Of a stretch of 11,825 nt of DNA, positions 1 to 7,036 are shown piece after piece. This DNA comes from Acidobacteriota bacterium. Its GTDB lineage: Bacteria; Acidobacteriota; Terriglobia; UBA7540. Location: assembly GCA_021828225.1 (NCBI GenBank), contig JAKASH010000041.1, positions 1 to 11,825 of the forward strand, given 5' to 3'. Each line of letters opens with the position of its first letter. Position 1 is the stretch's first letter. The position numbers and the translations under genes were made by a program. Below the pieces are notes generated by a model. It was given only the letters and a program-made list of their open reading frames with translations. It ran no database searches and was not told where the DNA came from.

Positions 1-585
1 TCCGGCCAGCTGGGAGCCAATACACCCGTTGGTGCCGCGGAGGTCCTTCTCTCGGCAGGCGTCCGGCTGATTCAATATCGCGACAAGGTCGACAACTCAC
101 GTCGGCTATACGAAGCAAGCTGCGAGATTGTGGAGCTTGTGCACAAGGCCGGTGGGACTTTTGTTGTCAATGACCGGGCGGACTTAGCTCGGTTGTCGGA
201 TGCCGACGGAGTTCATGTCGGTCAGGACGATCTGCCGGTCGAGCTGGCTCGCCGAGTGCTTCTTCCCGGCCAAATTGTGGGCGTTTCGACCCATACGCGG
301 GCGCAGTTTGAAGAGGCAGAGGCCTCTTCAGCTGACTACATTGCCTTTGGGCCGATCTTTCCGACAGGAAGCAAAGAACATCCGGACCCTGTGGTGGGGC
401 TGGACCGCTTACGAGAGGTTCGCACGCTGACGCGCAAGCCTCTGGTTGCCATCGGCGGGATCACGCTTGCCAATGCTGCATCTGTGATTGATGCTGGAGC
501 GGACTCCGTGGCGGTAATCCATGATCTGCTCGCTGCGGAGGATATAAGCGCGCAAGCGCGGAAGTTTTTGCGGGTGCTGGGTTAG
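1..585 (+). CDS. thiE: Thiamine phosphate synthase, 5'-truncated by window edge
   Basis: ThiE joins HMP-pyrophosphate and thiazole phosphate to make thiamine monophosphate in the cytoplasm. The reading frame is open from base 1, so the true start lies upstream. The visible 194 residues lack only about the first 15-25 of a usual 210-220. Family landmarks seen, numbered from base 1: IQYRDK near residues 24-29 (pyrophosphate-contacting strand), FVVNDRADLA near 54-63, DGVHVGQDDLP near 69-79, GVSTHT near 94-99, the GPIFPTGSK phosphate loop near 117-125, and AIGGI near 150-154 in a TIM-barrel phosphate-binding position. The GTG at 130 is internal and should not be taken as the start, because the conserved IQYRDK motif lies before it. 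It ends at TAG 583-585, 74 bases before the next gene. Any TPP riboswitch would be outside the window. The family call is very secure. Confidence 0.96.
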   Translation, partial: SGQLGANTPVGAAEVLLSAGVRLIQYRDKVDNSRRLYEASCEIVELVHKAGGTFVVNDRADLARLSDADGVHVGQDDLPVELARRVLLPGQIVGVSTHTRAQFEEAEASSADYIAFGPIFPTGSKEHPDPVVGLDRLREVRTLTRKPLVAIGGITLANAASVIDAGADSVAVIHDLLAAEDISAQARKFLRVLG

Positions 586-659
586 TATGGTGCCTGGCAG
601 ATACTTTCTGTCGGCATTCGGGAAGGTCGTCGCATTAAATCGCTTAAAGGATTGGCAGT

Positions 660-2108
660 ATGGCCGCGACGGTAGCGAATAACTCCGCAACGGAACCCCA
701 CTCGGAAGAACTGGTCAAAGGGCTGGGTCTGCTTGACTGCACCACGATTGTGATGGGCTCGATGATTGGATCGGGCATCTTCATTGTGGCTGCAGAAATA
801 GCGCGGGAGGTAGGCTCGCCGGGCCTTTTCCTGCTCACGTGGGTCATCAGTGGTGTCATGACGGTTTCGGCCGCGGTGACTTATGGCGAATTGGCTGCCA
901 TGATGCCAAAGGCTGGAGGACAGTACGTTTATCTTCGGGAAGCGTTCAGCCCGCTCTTCGGTTTCCTTTATGGCTGGACACTTTTCCTGGTGATTCAGAC
1001 TGGCACGATCGCCGCCGTAGCCGTCGCCTTTGGAAAATTCTTAGGATTCTTCTTCCCTTGGATATCGGAGCAGAACTTTTTACTGAACCTCGGGAGTGTG
1101 ACGCTTCTGGGGCATCCGGTGGCCCTGACTCTCTCTACGGAACAGGCTCTTGCGATCGTCGTCCTGTTGGGTCTGGGCGTCGTCAATATTTTTGGTCTAC
1201 GGACCGGCGCATGGATTCAGAACGTATTTACTGTGCTCAAAGTTGGCGCTCTGGTCGGACTCGTAGGCGCGGGGCTGTGGTGGGAGTCAAGGCACGCTGG
1301 AGCAGTAGTAAGCCATGTCAGTTTTTGGGGACATACCCATTGGGATGCGGCAGCCCTGACCATCCTTGCTGTCGCGCTTGTGGGTCCGCTGTTTTCCTCC
1401 GATGCATGGAACAACGTCACTTTTACAGGAGCCGAGGTCAAGAACGCCAAGCGTAATCTTCCTCTGGCACTGCTGATTGGAACCGTTGGCGTCTGCAGTA
1501 TCTATTTTTTTACGAATGTCATCTATCTTCGAGTGCTGCCTTTTGCAGCGATTCAGTATGCTCCCGACGATCGCGTGGCCACAGCGGTTATGGAAGCGAT
1601 CCTTGGGTCCAAAGGCGCCGGGTTAATGGCGGCTGCAATCGTTATTTCGACTTTTGGTTGCATGAACGGGATGAGCCTGGCGGGTGCGCGCGTTTACTTC
1701 GCCATGGCCAGGGATCGATTGTTTTTCTCGAAAGTAGGCAAAGTGAACCCCAAATACCGCACGCCAGCGGTCTCGCTGATGGTACAGGCGGTGTGGGCGT
1801 CGCTGCTGACGTTGACAGGGACATACAGCCAATTATTGGACTATGTTATTTTTGCCGTGCTCTTGTTCTATATTTTGACTATTCTTGGTCTTTTCCGATT
1901 GCGCCGGACGCGTCCCGACGCGCCGCGTCCGTATCGAGCCTGGGGGTACCCCTTTGTGCCGATTCTTTATATTGTCCTTGCTTTGTTTATCGAATGGGCC
2001 TTACTAATTCACCGGCCTGCACGGAGCCTGGCCGGTTTGGGCATCGTGGCTATTGGGATTCCCATCTATTTTGTCTGGCGCAGGCAGAGTTTGGTATCTG
2101 ATCGCTGA
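660..2108 (+). CDS. APC-superfamily amino-acid permease (LAT-like)
   Basis: Inner-membrane amino-acid transporter of 482 residues with about 12 hydrophobic segments, the usual size for the family. Substrate cannot be read from sequence. LAT/SteT-type hallmarks are GSMIGSGIF at residues 33-41 (unwound TM1 that binds the substrate backbone), PKAGGQYVY at 83-91, and the TM6 region 248-267 with the pattern SDAWNNVTFTGAEVKNAKRN, which is typical of LAT-type exchangers and permeases. The start ATG 660 is preceded by AAAGGA at 646-651, a good Shine-Dalgarno spacing of 8. It ends at TGA 2106-2108, 18 bases before the ATG of a second, different APC permease, so the two are probably one transcript. The 74 bases upstream show no convincing promoter, so read-through from thiE is possible. 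An exchanger rather than a proton symporter is equally possible. Confidence 0.9.
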   Translation: MAATVANNSATEPHSEELVKGLGLLDCTTIVMGSMIGSGIFIVAAEIAREVGSPGLFLLTWVISGVMTVSAAVTYGELAAMMPKAGGQYVYLREAFSPLFGFLYGWTLFLVIQTGTIAAVAVAFGKFLGFFFPWISEQNFLLNLGSVTLLGHPVALTLSTEQALAIVVLLGLGVVNIFGLRTGAWIQNVFTVLKVGALVGLVGAGLWWESRHAGAVVSHVSFWGHTHWDAAALTILAVALVGPLFSSDAWNNVTFTGAEVKNAKRNLPLALLIGTVGVCSIYFFTNVIYLRVLPFAAIQYAPDDRVATAVMEAILGSKGAGLMAAAIVISTFGCMNGMSLAGARVYFAMARDRLFFSKVGKVNPKYRTPAVSLMVQAVWASLLTLTGTYSQLLDYVIFAVLLFYILTILGLFRLRRTRPDAPRPYRAWGYPFVPILYIVLALFIEWALLIHRPARSLAGLGIVAIGIPIYFVWRRQSLVSDR

Positions 2109-2117
2109 AATCAATTG

Positions 2118-2122
2118 GGAGG
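2118..2122 (+). promoter_or_regulatory. Ribosome binding site deciding the start of the second permease
   Basis: GGAGG lies 4 bases before ATG 2127. An in-frame TTG at 2115 would extend the protein by four residues (M then three glycines), but that extension would be encoded by the Shine-Dalgarno sequence itself, so ATG 2127 is preferred. Confidence 0.7.
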
Positions 2123-2126
2123 CGGG

Positions 2127-3611
2127 ATGTCTGATTTATGGGTGAAGAAGAGTATCGAGCAGTTGCAAAGCGAAGCCGCAGATTCTGAACACGGGCTGCG
2201 CCGCACGCTGGGACCCCTCGCTTTAATCTCTTTAGGTATTGGCGCAATTGTCGGAGCGGGAATCTTTGTCATCAGTGGCGTCGCAGTGCAGCACACAGGC
2301 CCGGCCCTGGTTCTTTCGGTCATCCTCTCCGGAGTGGGCTGCGCATTCGCTGGCTTGTGTTACTCGGAATTTGCGTCCATGATCCCAATTGCCGGCAGCG
2401 CCTATACCTATGCTTACGCGACAATCGGGGAATTCCTGGCATGGATTATCGGCTGGGACTTGATCCTCGAATATGCTGTGGGAGCCACTACCGTCTCGAT
2501 TGGATGGTCCGGATATACTTTGTCTTTCTTGCGGACGCTTCATATCCCTTTTCCGGCGGAACTGGCCCGCAGTCCCTGGTCTCCTGCAAGGAATATCGAT
2601 GGGACCTTGGTCCATTCCTATTTCAACCTTCCGGCGTTTTTCATTGTTGCCTTGATTACGGTGTTGCTGATCCTGGGTATCCGCGAGTCTGCAAGTTTTA
2701 ACAACATTGTCGTCATCATAAAGGTCGGCGTGATCGTCTTGTTTATCATTATCTGCGCACTTTATGTAACCAGAAGCAATTGGGTTCCGTTTCTTCCGGC
2801 AAACCCTGGGACATTCGGCGATTTTGGCTGGAGCGGTGTCTTGCGTGGCGCCGGTCTGATCTTTTTTGCCTATATCGGGTTTGACGCGGTCTCAACGGCC
2901 GCGCAGGAGGCTCGCAATCCTGAGCGCGATATGCCGATCGGCATTCTGGGCTCGCTGGGGATTTCTACTCTGCTTTACGTCGGCGTGGTATTGGTTCTGA
3001 CCGGCGTTACGCCTTTTACCCGCCTGGACGTGCCGGATCCCCTGGCCGTGGCTGTTGACGCAACGCCTGCTCACTGGCTCTCGCCGATTGTCAAAGTAGG
3101 CGCCATCCTGGGGACGACGGCGGTTATTCTGGTGATGCTGCTGGGGCAGACACGCATCTTTTATACAATGGCCTTTGACGGCTTGCTCCCCAAGGTTTTC
3201 AGTTCGGTTCACCAGCGCTTCCGGACACCTTATAAGAGCACGGCGCTGGTTGGCTTCCTTGTCGCACTGGCGGGAGGACTGGTCCCTCTCCGTGTTGTGG
3301 GAGAACTGGTCAGCATCGGGACGCTGCTGGCGTTTACCATCGTTTGCGGCTCGGTGATGGCCATGCGCAAGATGCGTCCAGACATCAGGCGTCCGTTTCG
3401 AACGCCGATGGTCTGGTTCGTTGCTCCCATGGGGATGATCATGTGCGTGGGACAGATGGTTGGCCTGCCTCTGGATACCTGGATCCGGCTTTTCGCCTGG
3501 ATGGCAATCGGTCTTGTCATTTATTTCACTTACAGCCGTCGCCATAGTCTCCTGCGACTTGCGGGAAAGCAGACCTCTGCTCCAACGCCTGCTACAAAGA
3601 CAGAAATCTGA
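2127..3611 (+). CDS. APC-superfamily amino-acid permease (CAT / cationic amino-acid transporter-like)
   Basis: A 494-residue inner-membrane permease with about 12-13 hydrophobic segments, of the CAT branch of the APC superfamily (eukaryotic CATs and bacterial YfnA/GkApcT-like proteins). Seen: GAIVGAGIFV at 39-48 (TM1 substrate-binding break), YSEFASMIPIAGSAYTYAYA at 79-98, the following IIGWDLILEYA at 107-117, FAYIGFDAVSTAAQEARNPE at 247-266, and GQTRIFYTMAFDGLLP at 340-355. These blocks match the CAT pattern closely; the usual M-[SA]-R-D-G-L-L-P is MAFDGLLP here. It lies 18 bases downstream of the LAT-like permease and the two share only distant superfamily similarity, so they are not a recent duplication. 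Preference for cationic or other amino acids cannot be assigned from sequence. It is followed by 125 non-coding bases. Confidence 0.92.
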   Translation: MSDLWVKKSIEQLQSEAADSEHGLRRTLGPLALISLGIGAIVGAGIFVISGVAVQHTGPALVLSVILSGVGCAFAGLCYSEFASMIPIAGSAYTYAYATIGEFLAWIIGWDLILEYAVGATTVSIGWSGYTLSFLRTLHIPFPAELARSPWSPARNIDGTLVHSYFNLPAFFIVALITVLLILGIRESASFNNIVVIIKVGVIVLFIIICALYVTRSNWVPFLPANPGTFGDFGWSGVLRGAGLIFFAYIGFDAVSTAAQEARNPERDMPIGILGSLGISTLLYVGVVLVLTGVTPFTRLDVPDPLAVAVDATPAHWLSPIVKVGAILGTTAVILVMLLGQTRIFYTMAFDGLLPKVFSSVHQRFRTPYKSTALVGFLVALAGGLVPLRVVGELVSIGTLLAFTIVCGSVMAMRKMRPDIRRPFRTPMVWFVAPMGMIMCVGQMVGLPLDTWIRLFAWMAIGLVIYFTYSRRHSLLRLAGKQTSAPTPATKTEI

Positions 3612-3642
3612 TTTGAGACAGGCAACCATGAACAGACTGAGC

Positions 3643-3725
3643 GCGAAAGGTTCGTCTTTTCGCTGAAGACCTCGCAGCCTTTGCTGCGTTGAAGGGATAT
3701 GCGTTGTCCCCTCACGCAATGCGTT
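3643..3725 (+). other. Intergenic hairpins and a direct repeat between permease and phosphatase genes
   Basis: Three small structures sit in the 125-base gap. GCGAAAGG (3643-3650) pairs with CTTTTCGC (3656-3663) as an 8-bp stem with one G-U pair and a 5-base loop. CGCAGC (3673-3678) pairs with GCTGCG (3683-3688) around a CTTT loop. ATGCGTT occurs at 3699-3705 and again exactly 20 bases later at 3719-3725. Neither stem is followed by a T tract, so a factor-independent terminator is not supported. They may mark transcript-end processing or an operator. No clear promoter for the phosphatase gene was found. Confidence 0.35.
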
Positions 3726-3736
3726 TGGGAGAGTGA

Positions 3737-5812
3737 ATGTTTGCCTCAGTTGCTGACGTACTTCTTCGGGAATACCGCACGCGGCCGATGGCGCGCTTTA
3801 CCGCATGGCTGATCGCCTTCGGCCTGGCCCTGTGGGTGGACAATCTTCTCACAGGCGGAGTTCCGGGCCTGCTATGGGCTGCTTTCGTAATCGGGCTGGT
3901 GATTGCCGCAGGCTACTATGTTACCCGTCTCATCGGAGCTTTCAAGCACCACATCCTTTGGCATCTTCGCCGCCGGCTGATTGTTACCTACGTTTTCATT
4001 GCGGTCGTCCCTGTCGTCTTAATCCTGGCTCTGGTAGGAGTGGCGGTTGTCATCGCCAACGGCCAGTTTGCTGCGTTTCTGGTGACGCTTAAGGTTCATG
4101 ACCAGGTCGAAGAGATGCGTCAGGTCAACCGTGTTGTAGCGCACGAAGCTTACCTGAGCCCTGCCAGAACCCCGGAACAGTTGCTGGACCAGTTGCAGCG
4201 GTTCTACGTGCAGCAACTTTCTGAGCACTCGGCCAGCTATCCCGGTCTCGAGATTGCCCTCCGGCTGGGCAAGGAGAAGCGTGCGTTTTACTTGAATGGT
4301 CAGCAGATCTCCGAAGTCCCGACGATCCCATCATGGTTGACGAAAGAAGAATTTTCAGGTGTGGTTTCGGATGGCGGAAAGTTGTTTCTGCGCGCAGTCG
4401 ATCAGGGCGAAACGCCCGTGGGACGAATCAGGATGGTCCTTTCGGAACCGTTCAGTTCCGAACTGCTGGATATGATTGGCCGGAATATAGGGCCCGTTGG
4501 TATTATCAAAGCGAATACGGGTTCGGCTCCCATTCAGCCTGTTACGGAGAGTCTCCCTGTGCCTGCGGTGACCGAACCTCAGGAACAAATCGTCGCGCGC
4601 TCGAAGTCAATTCCCCTTCCACCAGCCGCCAATTTCCTGGACACCGACGTTTCTGGGACCTCGGCATTGAATGTTATCTTCTGGGGCGGAACAGAGGAGC
4701 AACGTCTCCCTGCGCCGGTCTTTGTTCTCGTAAGCTCCAGGCTGTCAACTCTCACCCGTCACCTGCTGTCCACCCTGGGACGTTATACGAGGATTTATCT
4801 CGCATTATTCCTGGCTATAGGGGCTGTTTTCCTGTTGATAGAACTGTTGTCTCTCATTGTCGGCATCCGACTGACGCGGACCATTACAGGGACAGTGGAC
4901 AAGTTGTATCAGGCGACGGAGCACGTTCGAGCTAGCGATCTTTCGCACCGCATCAACATGCCGGCGGAAGATCAGCTCAGTTCTCTAGGTGAGGCTTTCG
5001 ACAGTATGATCGCGTCGCTCGAGCGTCTTCTTCGCGAGTCGCAGGAAAAAACACGATTAGAGCACGACATCCAGATTGCCCGTGAAGTGCAAGAGCAGCT
5101 TTTCCCGACTGAGGCTCCGAAGGTGCCGGGCCTGGAGCTTTATGGTGTCTGCAAGCCCGCACGGCTTGTCAGCGGCGATTACTACGACTTCCTGCCCATG
5201 GGAACCGACAGGGTTGGCATGGTACTGGGTGACGTAAGCGGCAAGGGGGTTTCGGCGGCGCTGATTATGGCGGCCATTCAGTCACTGATTCGAACCCGTC
5301 TTTATATGGACTCGTCAGATGGGCAGCCCGCTGCTGAGCATCTGTCTACTGCTCACTTCTTCGGACTGATGAACCAACAGTTGTTTGAGAATACGCCCGA
5401 GGAAAAGTACGCAACCTGCTTCTATGCCCTTTATGATTCAGACTCGCGCCAGCTTGTCTATACAAATGCCGGCCATCCGGCACCGGTCCTTTTCCGGAAT
5501 GGTGAAATTGTCCGGCTGGATGTTGGAGGAACCCCGCTGGGGCTTATCTCTCCGATGTCTTATGGGGAAGCGAAGATTGCGCTTCAACCCGGCGACATGC
5601 TAGTGGCTTTTACAGACGGGCTTATCGAGAGCGAAAACAGCTTCGAAGACCAGTTCGGTGAGAGCCGTCTGATTGAGGTTATTCAGCGTGCCAGAGGGAA
5701 TTCCCTTGCCGTTCTGGCCAATGAAATATACCAGAGTATCGAGCACTGGACGGGCGGCGGCGAACCGCAGGACGATATGACGCTGATTGTAGCCCGGGCA
5801 ATATCTTCGTGA
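3737..5812 (+). CDS. Membrane sensor with HAMP and SpoIIE/PP2C serine-threonine phosphatase domain
   Basis: Predicted membrane-bound phosphatase of 691 residues. Order seen: hydrophobic segments near 22-35, 43-63 and 82-107; a large probably extracytoplasmic region about 110-348 with a Pro-rich stretch near 264-282; a further TM near 352-377; a HAMP region about 378-432; a helical linker 433-455; then SpoIIE/PP2C to the end. The phosphatase core looks complete. Metal-ligand aspartates are present in GDYYDF (480-485), GDVSGKG (498-504), FTDG (625-628) and DDMT (679-682), along with YTNAGHPAP (575-583) and GGTPLGL (597-603). By family knowledge such enzymes dephosphorylate anti-anti-sigma or other Ser/Thr phosphoproteins, with the sensor region controlling activity. 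No anti-sigma factor, STAS protein or kinase is encoded nearby, so the partner is unknown. ATG 3737 follows GGGAGA at 3727-3732. The extracytoplasmic domain is not recognised. Confidence 0.92.
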   Translation: MFASVADVLLREYRTRPMARFTAWLIAFGLALWVDNLLTGGVPGLLWAAFVIGLVIAAGYYVTRLIGAFKHHILWHLRRRLIVTYVFIAVVPVVLILALVGVAVVIANGQFAAFLVTLKVHDQVEEMRQVNRVVAHEAYLSPARTPEQLLDQLQRFYVQQLSEHSASYPGLEIALRLGKEKRAFYLNGQQISEVPTIPSWLTKEEFSGVVSDGGKLFLRAVDQGETPVGRIRMVLSEPFSSELLDMIGRNIGPVGIIKANTGSAPIQPVTESLPVPAVTEPQEQIVARSKSIPLPPAANFLDTDVSGTSALNVIFWGGTEEQRLPAPVFVLVSSRLSTLTRHLLSTLGRYTRIYLALFLAIGAVFLLIELLSLIVGIRLTRTITGTVDKLYQATEHVRASDLSHRINMPAEDQLSSLGEAFDSMIASLERLLRESQEKTRLEHDIQIAREVQEQLFPTEAPKVPGLELYGVCKPARLVSGDYYDFLPMGTDRVGMVLGDVSGKGVSAALIMAAIQSLIRTRLYMDSSDGQPAAEHLSTAHFFGLMNQQLFENTPEEKYATCFYALYDSDSRQLVYTNAGHPAPVLFRNGEIVRLDVGGTPLGLISPMSYGEAKIALQPGDMLVAFTDGLIESENSFEDQFGESRLIEVIQRARGNSLAVLANEIYQSIEHWTGGGEPQDDMTLIVARAISS

Positions 5813-5827
5813 CGGGTTCTCCTGCCG

Positions 5828-5856
5828 TTGTCGATTCACTGAATGTTCAGTAAACT
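5828..5856 (+). promoter_or_regulatory. Possible sigma70-type promoter upstream of the channel operon
   Basis: TTGTCG (5828-5833) and TAAACT (5851-5856) each match 4 of 6 consensus positions with a 17-base spacer. Both overlap or flank the palindromes at 5838-5859. If used, the leader to the channel start would be about 165 bases. An alternative -10 in the A/T-rich bases 5858-5865 is also possible. This is a visual match only. Confidence 0.35.
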
Positions 5857-5859
5857 GAA
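5838..5859. promoter_or_regulatory. Two overlapping 14-bp palindromes (candidate operator)
   Basis: One hexamer occurs three times in alternating orientation: ACTGAA at 5838-5843, TTCAGT at 5846-5851 and ACTGAA at 5854-5859, each separated by 2 bases. This gives two perfect 14-bp inverted repeats that share the middle arm. Dyads of this size overlapping a promoter-like sequence are typical binding sites for dimeric helix-turn-helix repressors. The arrangement would let two dimers compete or bind side by side. No regulator gene lies in the window. Confidence 0.5.
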
Positions 5860-5902
5860 TAATATCTACCCCGCTGCTTGATGCTTCTTCTGTTACAGGG
5901 GA

Positions 5903-5971
5903 GAATGGGCCGGGCCGAGGCTCGACCGAACGGCCCGTTCGTGCCGGCTGCGCTTCAGCCTGCGCGCCGGC
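5903..5971 (+). other. Structured GC-rich leader with two adjacent stem-loops
   Basis: GAATGGGCCG (5903-5912) pairs with CGGCCCGTTC (5931-5940) as a 10-bp stem with one T-G pair and an 18-base loop. Two bases later, GCCGGCTGCGC (5943-5953) pairs with GCGCGCCGGC (5962-5971) as a 10-bp stem with a bulged T and an 8-base loop. A competing tight palindrome, CGAACGG/CCGTTCG, spans 5927-5941. There is no T tract after either stem, so this is more likely a 5' leader structure, or a repeated extragenic palindrome, than a terminator. It ends 42 bases before the Shine-Dalgarno sequence of the channel gene. Confidence 0.45.
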
Positions 5972-6013
5972 GAAGAGCCCTGAGATGTCCCGGACTGGCG
6001 GGCATGCGTGTCC

Positions 6014-6019
6014 AGGAGG
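6014..6019 (+). promoter_or_regulatory. Ribosome binding site deciding the start of the channel gene
   Basis: A strong AGGAGG lies 9 bases before GTG 6029. An earlier in-frame GTG at 6008 would place this Shine-Dalgarno sequence inside the coding region, so 6029 is preferred. Confidence 0.75.
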
Positions 6020-6028
6020 AACGAGGGA

Positions 6029-7036
6029 GTGAAAGGCCATCGAACAGCTATCCTGATCGTTGTCCTTGTCGCCGCTCTGGTAGGTACTGGGACTGTCGGC
6101 TTTCATACGATCCAGAGATGGGGTTGGTTTAAGTCCCTTTACACGACCTTGATGACGCTTTCTACCATTGGCGCAGGTCCGGAAAATGAGCTTGGCGGGC
6201 GGGGTGAAATCTTCAATGTTATCCTTATTCTTCTTGGTGTTGCGGTGGTGGGCTTCGCAATTGGAAGCCTCACAAAGGCGGTGGTAGAATTCGAGTTAGG
6301 TTCATTTTTTGGACGACGCCGCATGGAAAAGGAAATCTCAAGCATTAAGAACCATTTCATCGTTTGTGGTGCCGGTCGTGTGGGGCGCCGGGTAGCCGCC
6401 GAAGTGGCTGCGCGAAAATACCCTCTTGTTATTATTGAGCGGGACCAGGCGAGAGCGGTGTGGGCTCAGGAACGAGGCTTCCCTGTTGTCATCGGCGATG
6501 CTGCGAGTGAGGCGGTCTTGCGGAAGGCCCGCATCGAGCATGCGCGCGCCCTGGCGAGTGCCGTCACCTCGGATGCGCAGAATGTTTACATCGCTCTAAC
6601 GGCGCGTGGAATTGCGCCCAACATACCGATTGTCGCCCGTGCCAGCGAAGAAGATGCTGAATCGAAGCTCCTGAGGGCAGGCGCCACGACGGTGGTCTCG
6701 CCATATAGTTACGCGGGTCAGCGCATGGCGCGCATTCTGACTCGGCCTCACGTTCAACGGTTCATTGACATGGCACTTTCCTCTCTCAGCGAAACCAACC
6801 TGGAAATTGAAGAGGTTCAGGTGGGAAATCCTTCCAAGCTGGCCGGAAAAAGCCTGGAGGAAGCGAATATTCGCGACCGGTTTGCTCTTATTGTACTGGC
6901 AATCCGCCGCCAGGATGGTCAATTGGATTTTAATCCCAAGCCCTCTGAGATGATATCAGCAGGTGACTACCTCATTGTGATGGGCAGTTCACAAAACTTG
7001 AGAGAACTCGAATCCCTTGCAGGCGTTAAGGAATGA
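6029..7036 (+). CDS. Two-TM ion channel with RCK/TrkA-N domain, non-canonical pore filter
   Basis: A 335-residue protein with the MthK-like layout: TM1 about 6-26, pore loop about 34-52, TM2 about 60-86, RCK_N about 107-235 and RCK_C about 255-330. The Rossmann fold is clear, with IVCGAGRVG at 111-119, an acidic residue E137 at the end of the second strand, and GDAASEAVL at 156-164. The C-terminal region has the TrkA_C pattern (SKLAGKSLEEANI, then GDYLIVMG). By family knowledge such proteins are potassium channels gated by a nucleotide or ion bound to the RCK ring. The odd feature is the pore: where canonical channels have T-V-G-Y-G-D, this has T46-I-G-A-G-P51. The backbone glycines remain but the aromatic and acidic residues are gone, so K+ selectivity is uncertain. 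Its stop overlaps the start of nnr by 4 bases. The start is GTG 6029, chosen on the Shine-Dalgarno. Confidence 0.88.
   Translation: MKGHRTAILIVVLVAALVGTGTVGFHTIQRWGWFKSLYTTLMTLSTIGAGPENELGGRGEIFNVILILLGVAVVGFAIGSLTKAVVEFELGSFFGRRRMEKEISSIKNHFIVCGAGRVGRRVAAEVAARKYPLVIIERDQARAVWAQERGFPVVIGDAASEAVLRKARIEHARALASAVTSDAQNVYIALTARGIAPNIPIVARASEEDAESKLLRAGATTVVSPYSYAGQRMARILTRPHVQRFIDMALSSLSETNLEIEEVQVGNPSKLAGKSLEEANIRDRFALIVLAIRRQDGQLDFNPKPSEMISAGDYLIVMGSSQNLRELESLAGVKE

Noticed and set aside
584..605. AGTAT/ATACT inverted repeat just after thiE followed by TTCT
   Set aside because: Only five A/T-rich pairs with a 12-base loop and a poor T tract, too weak to call a terminator.
3628..3666. A 12-codon frame beginning ATG AAC AGA, a possible leader peptide
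   Set aside because: No strong Shine-Dalgarno and no run of a regulatory amino acid. The overlap with a hairpin is better treated as structure only.
2892..3719. A 275-codon open frame on the minus strand opposite the CAT-like permease
   Set aside because: The translation is rich in Arg, His and Gln with no domain pattern, as expected for the complement of a membrane-protein gene.
4333..4935. A 200-codon plus-strand frame inside the phosphatase gene
   Set aside because: It lies in another frame of the continuous 691-residue protein, whose domains before and after this stretch are in frame, so there is no frameshift.
5881..6132. A small plus-strand frame starting MLLLLQ in the leader of the channel gene
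   Set aside because: It runs through the hairpin region and into the channel gene in another frame, with Arg/Pro-rich GC-driven composition and no good Shine-Dalgarno sequence.
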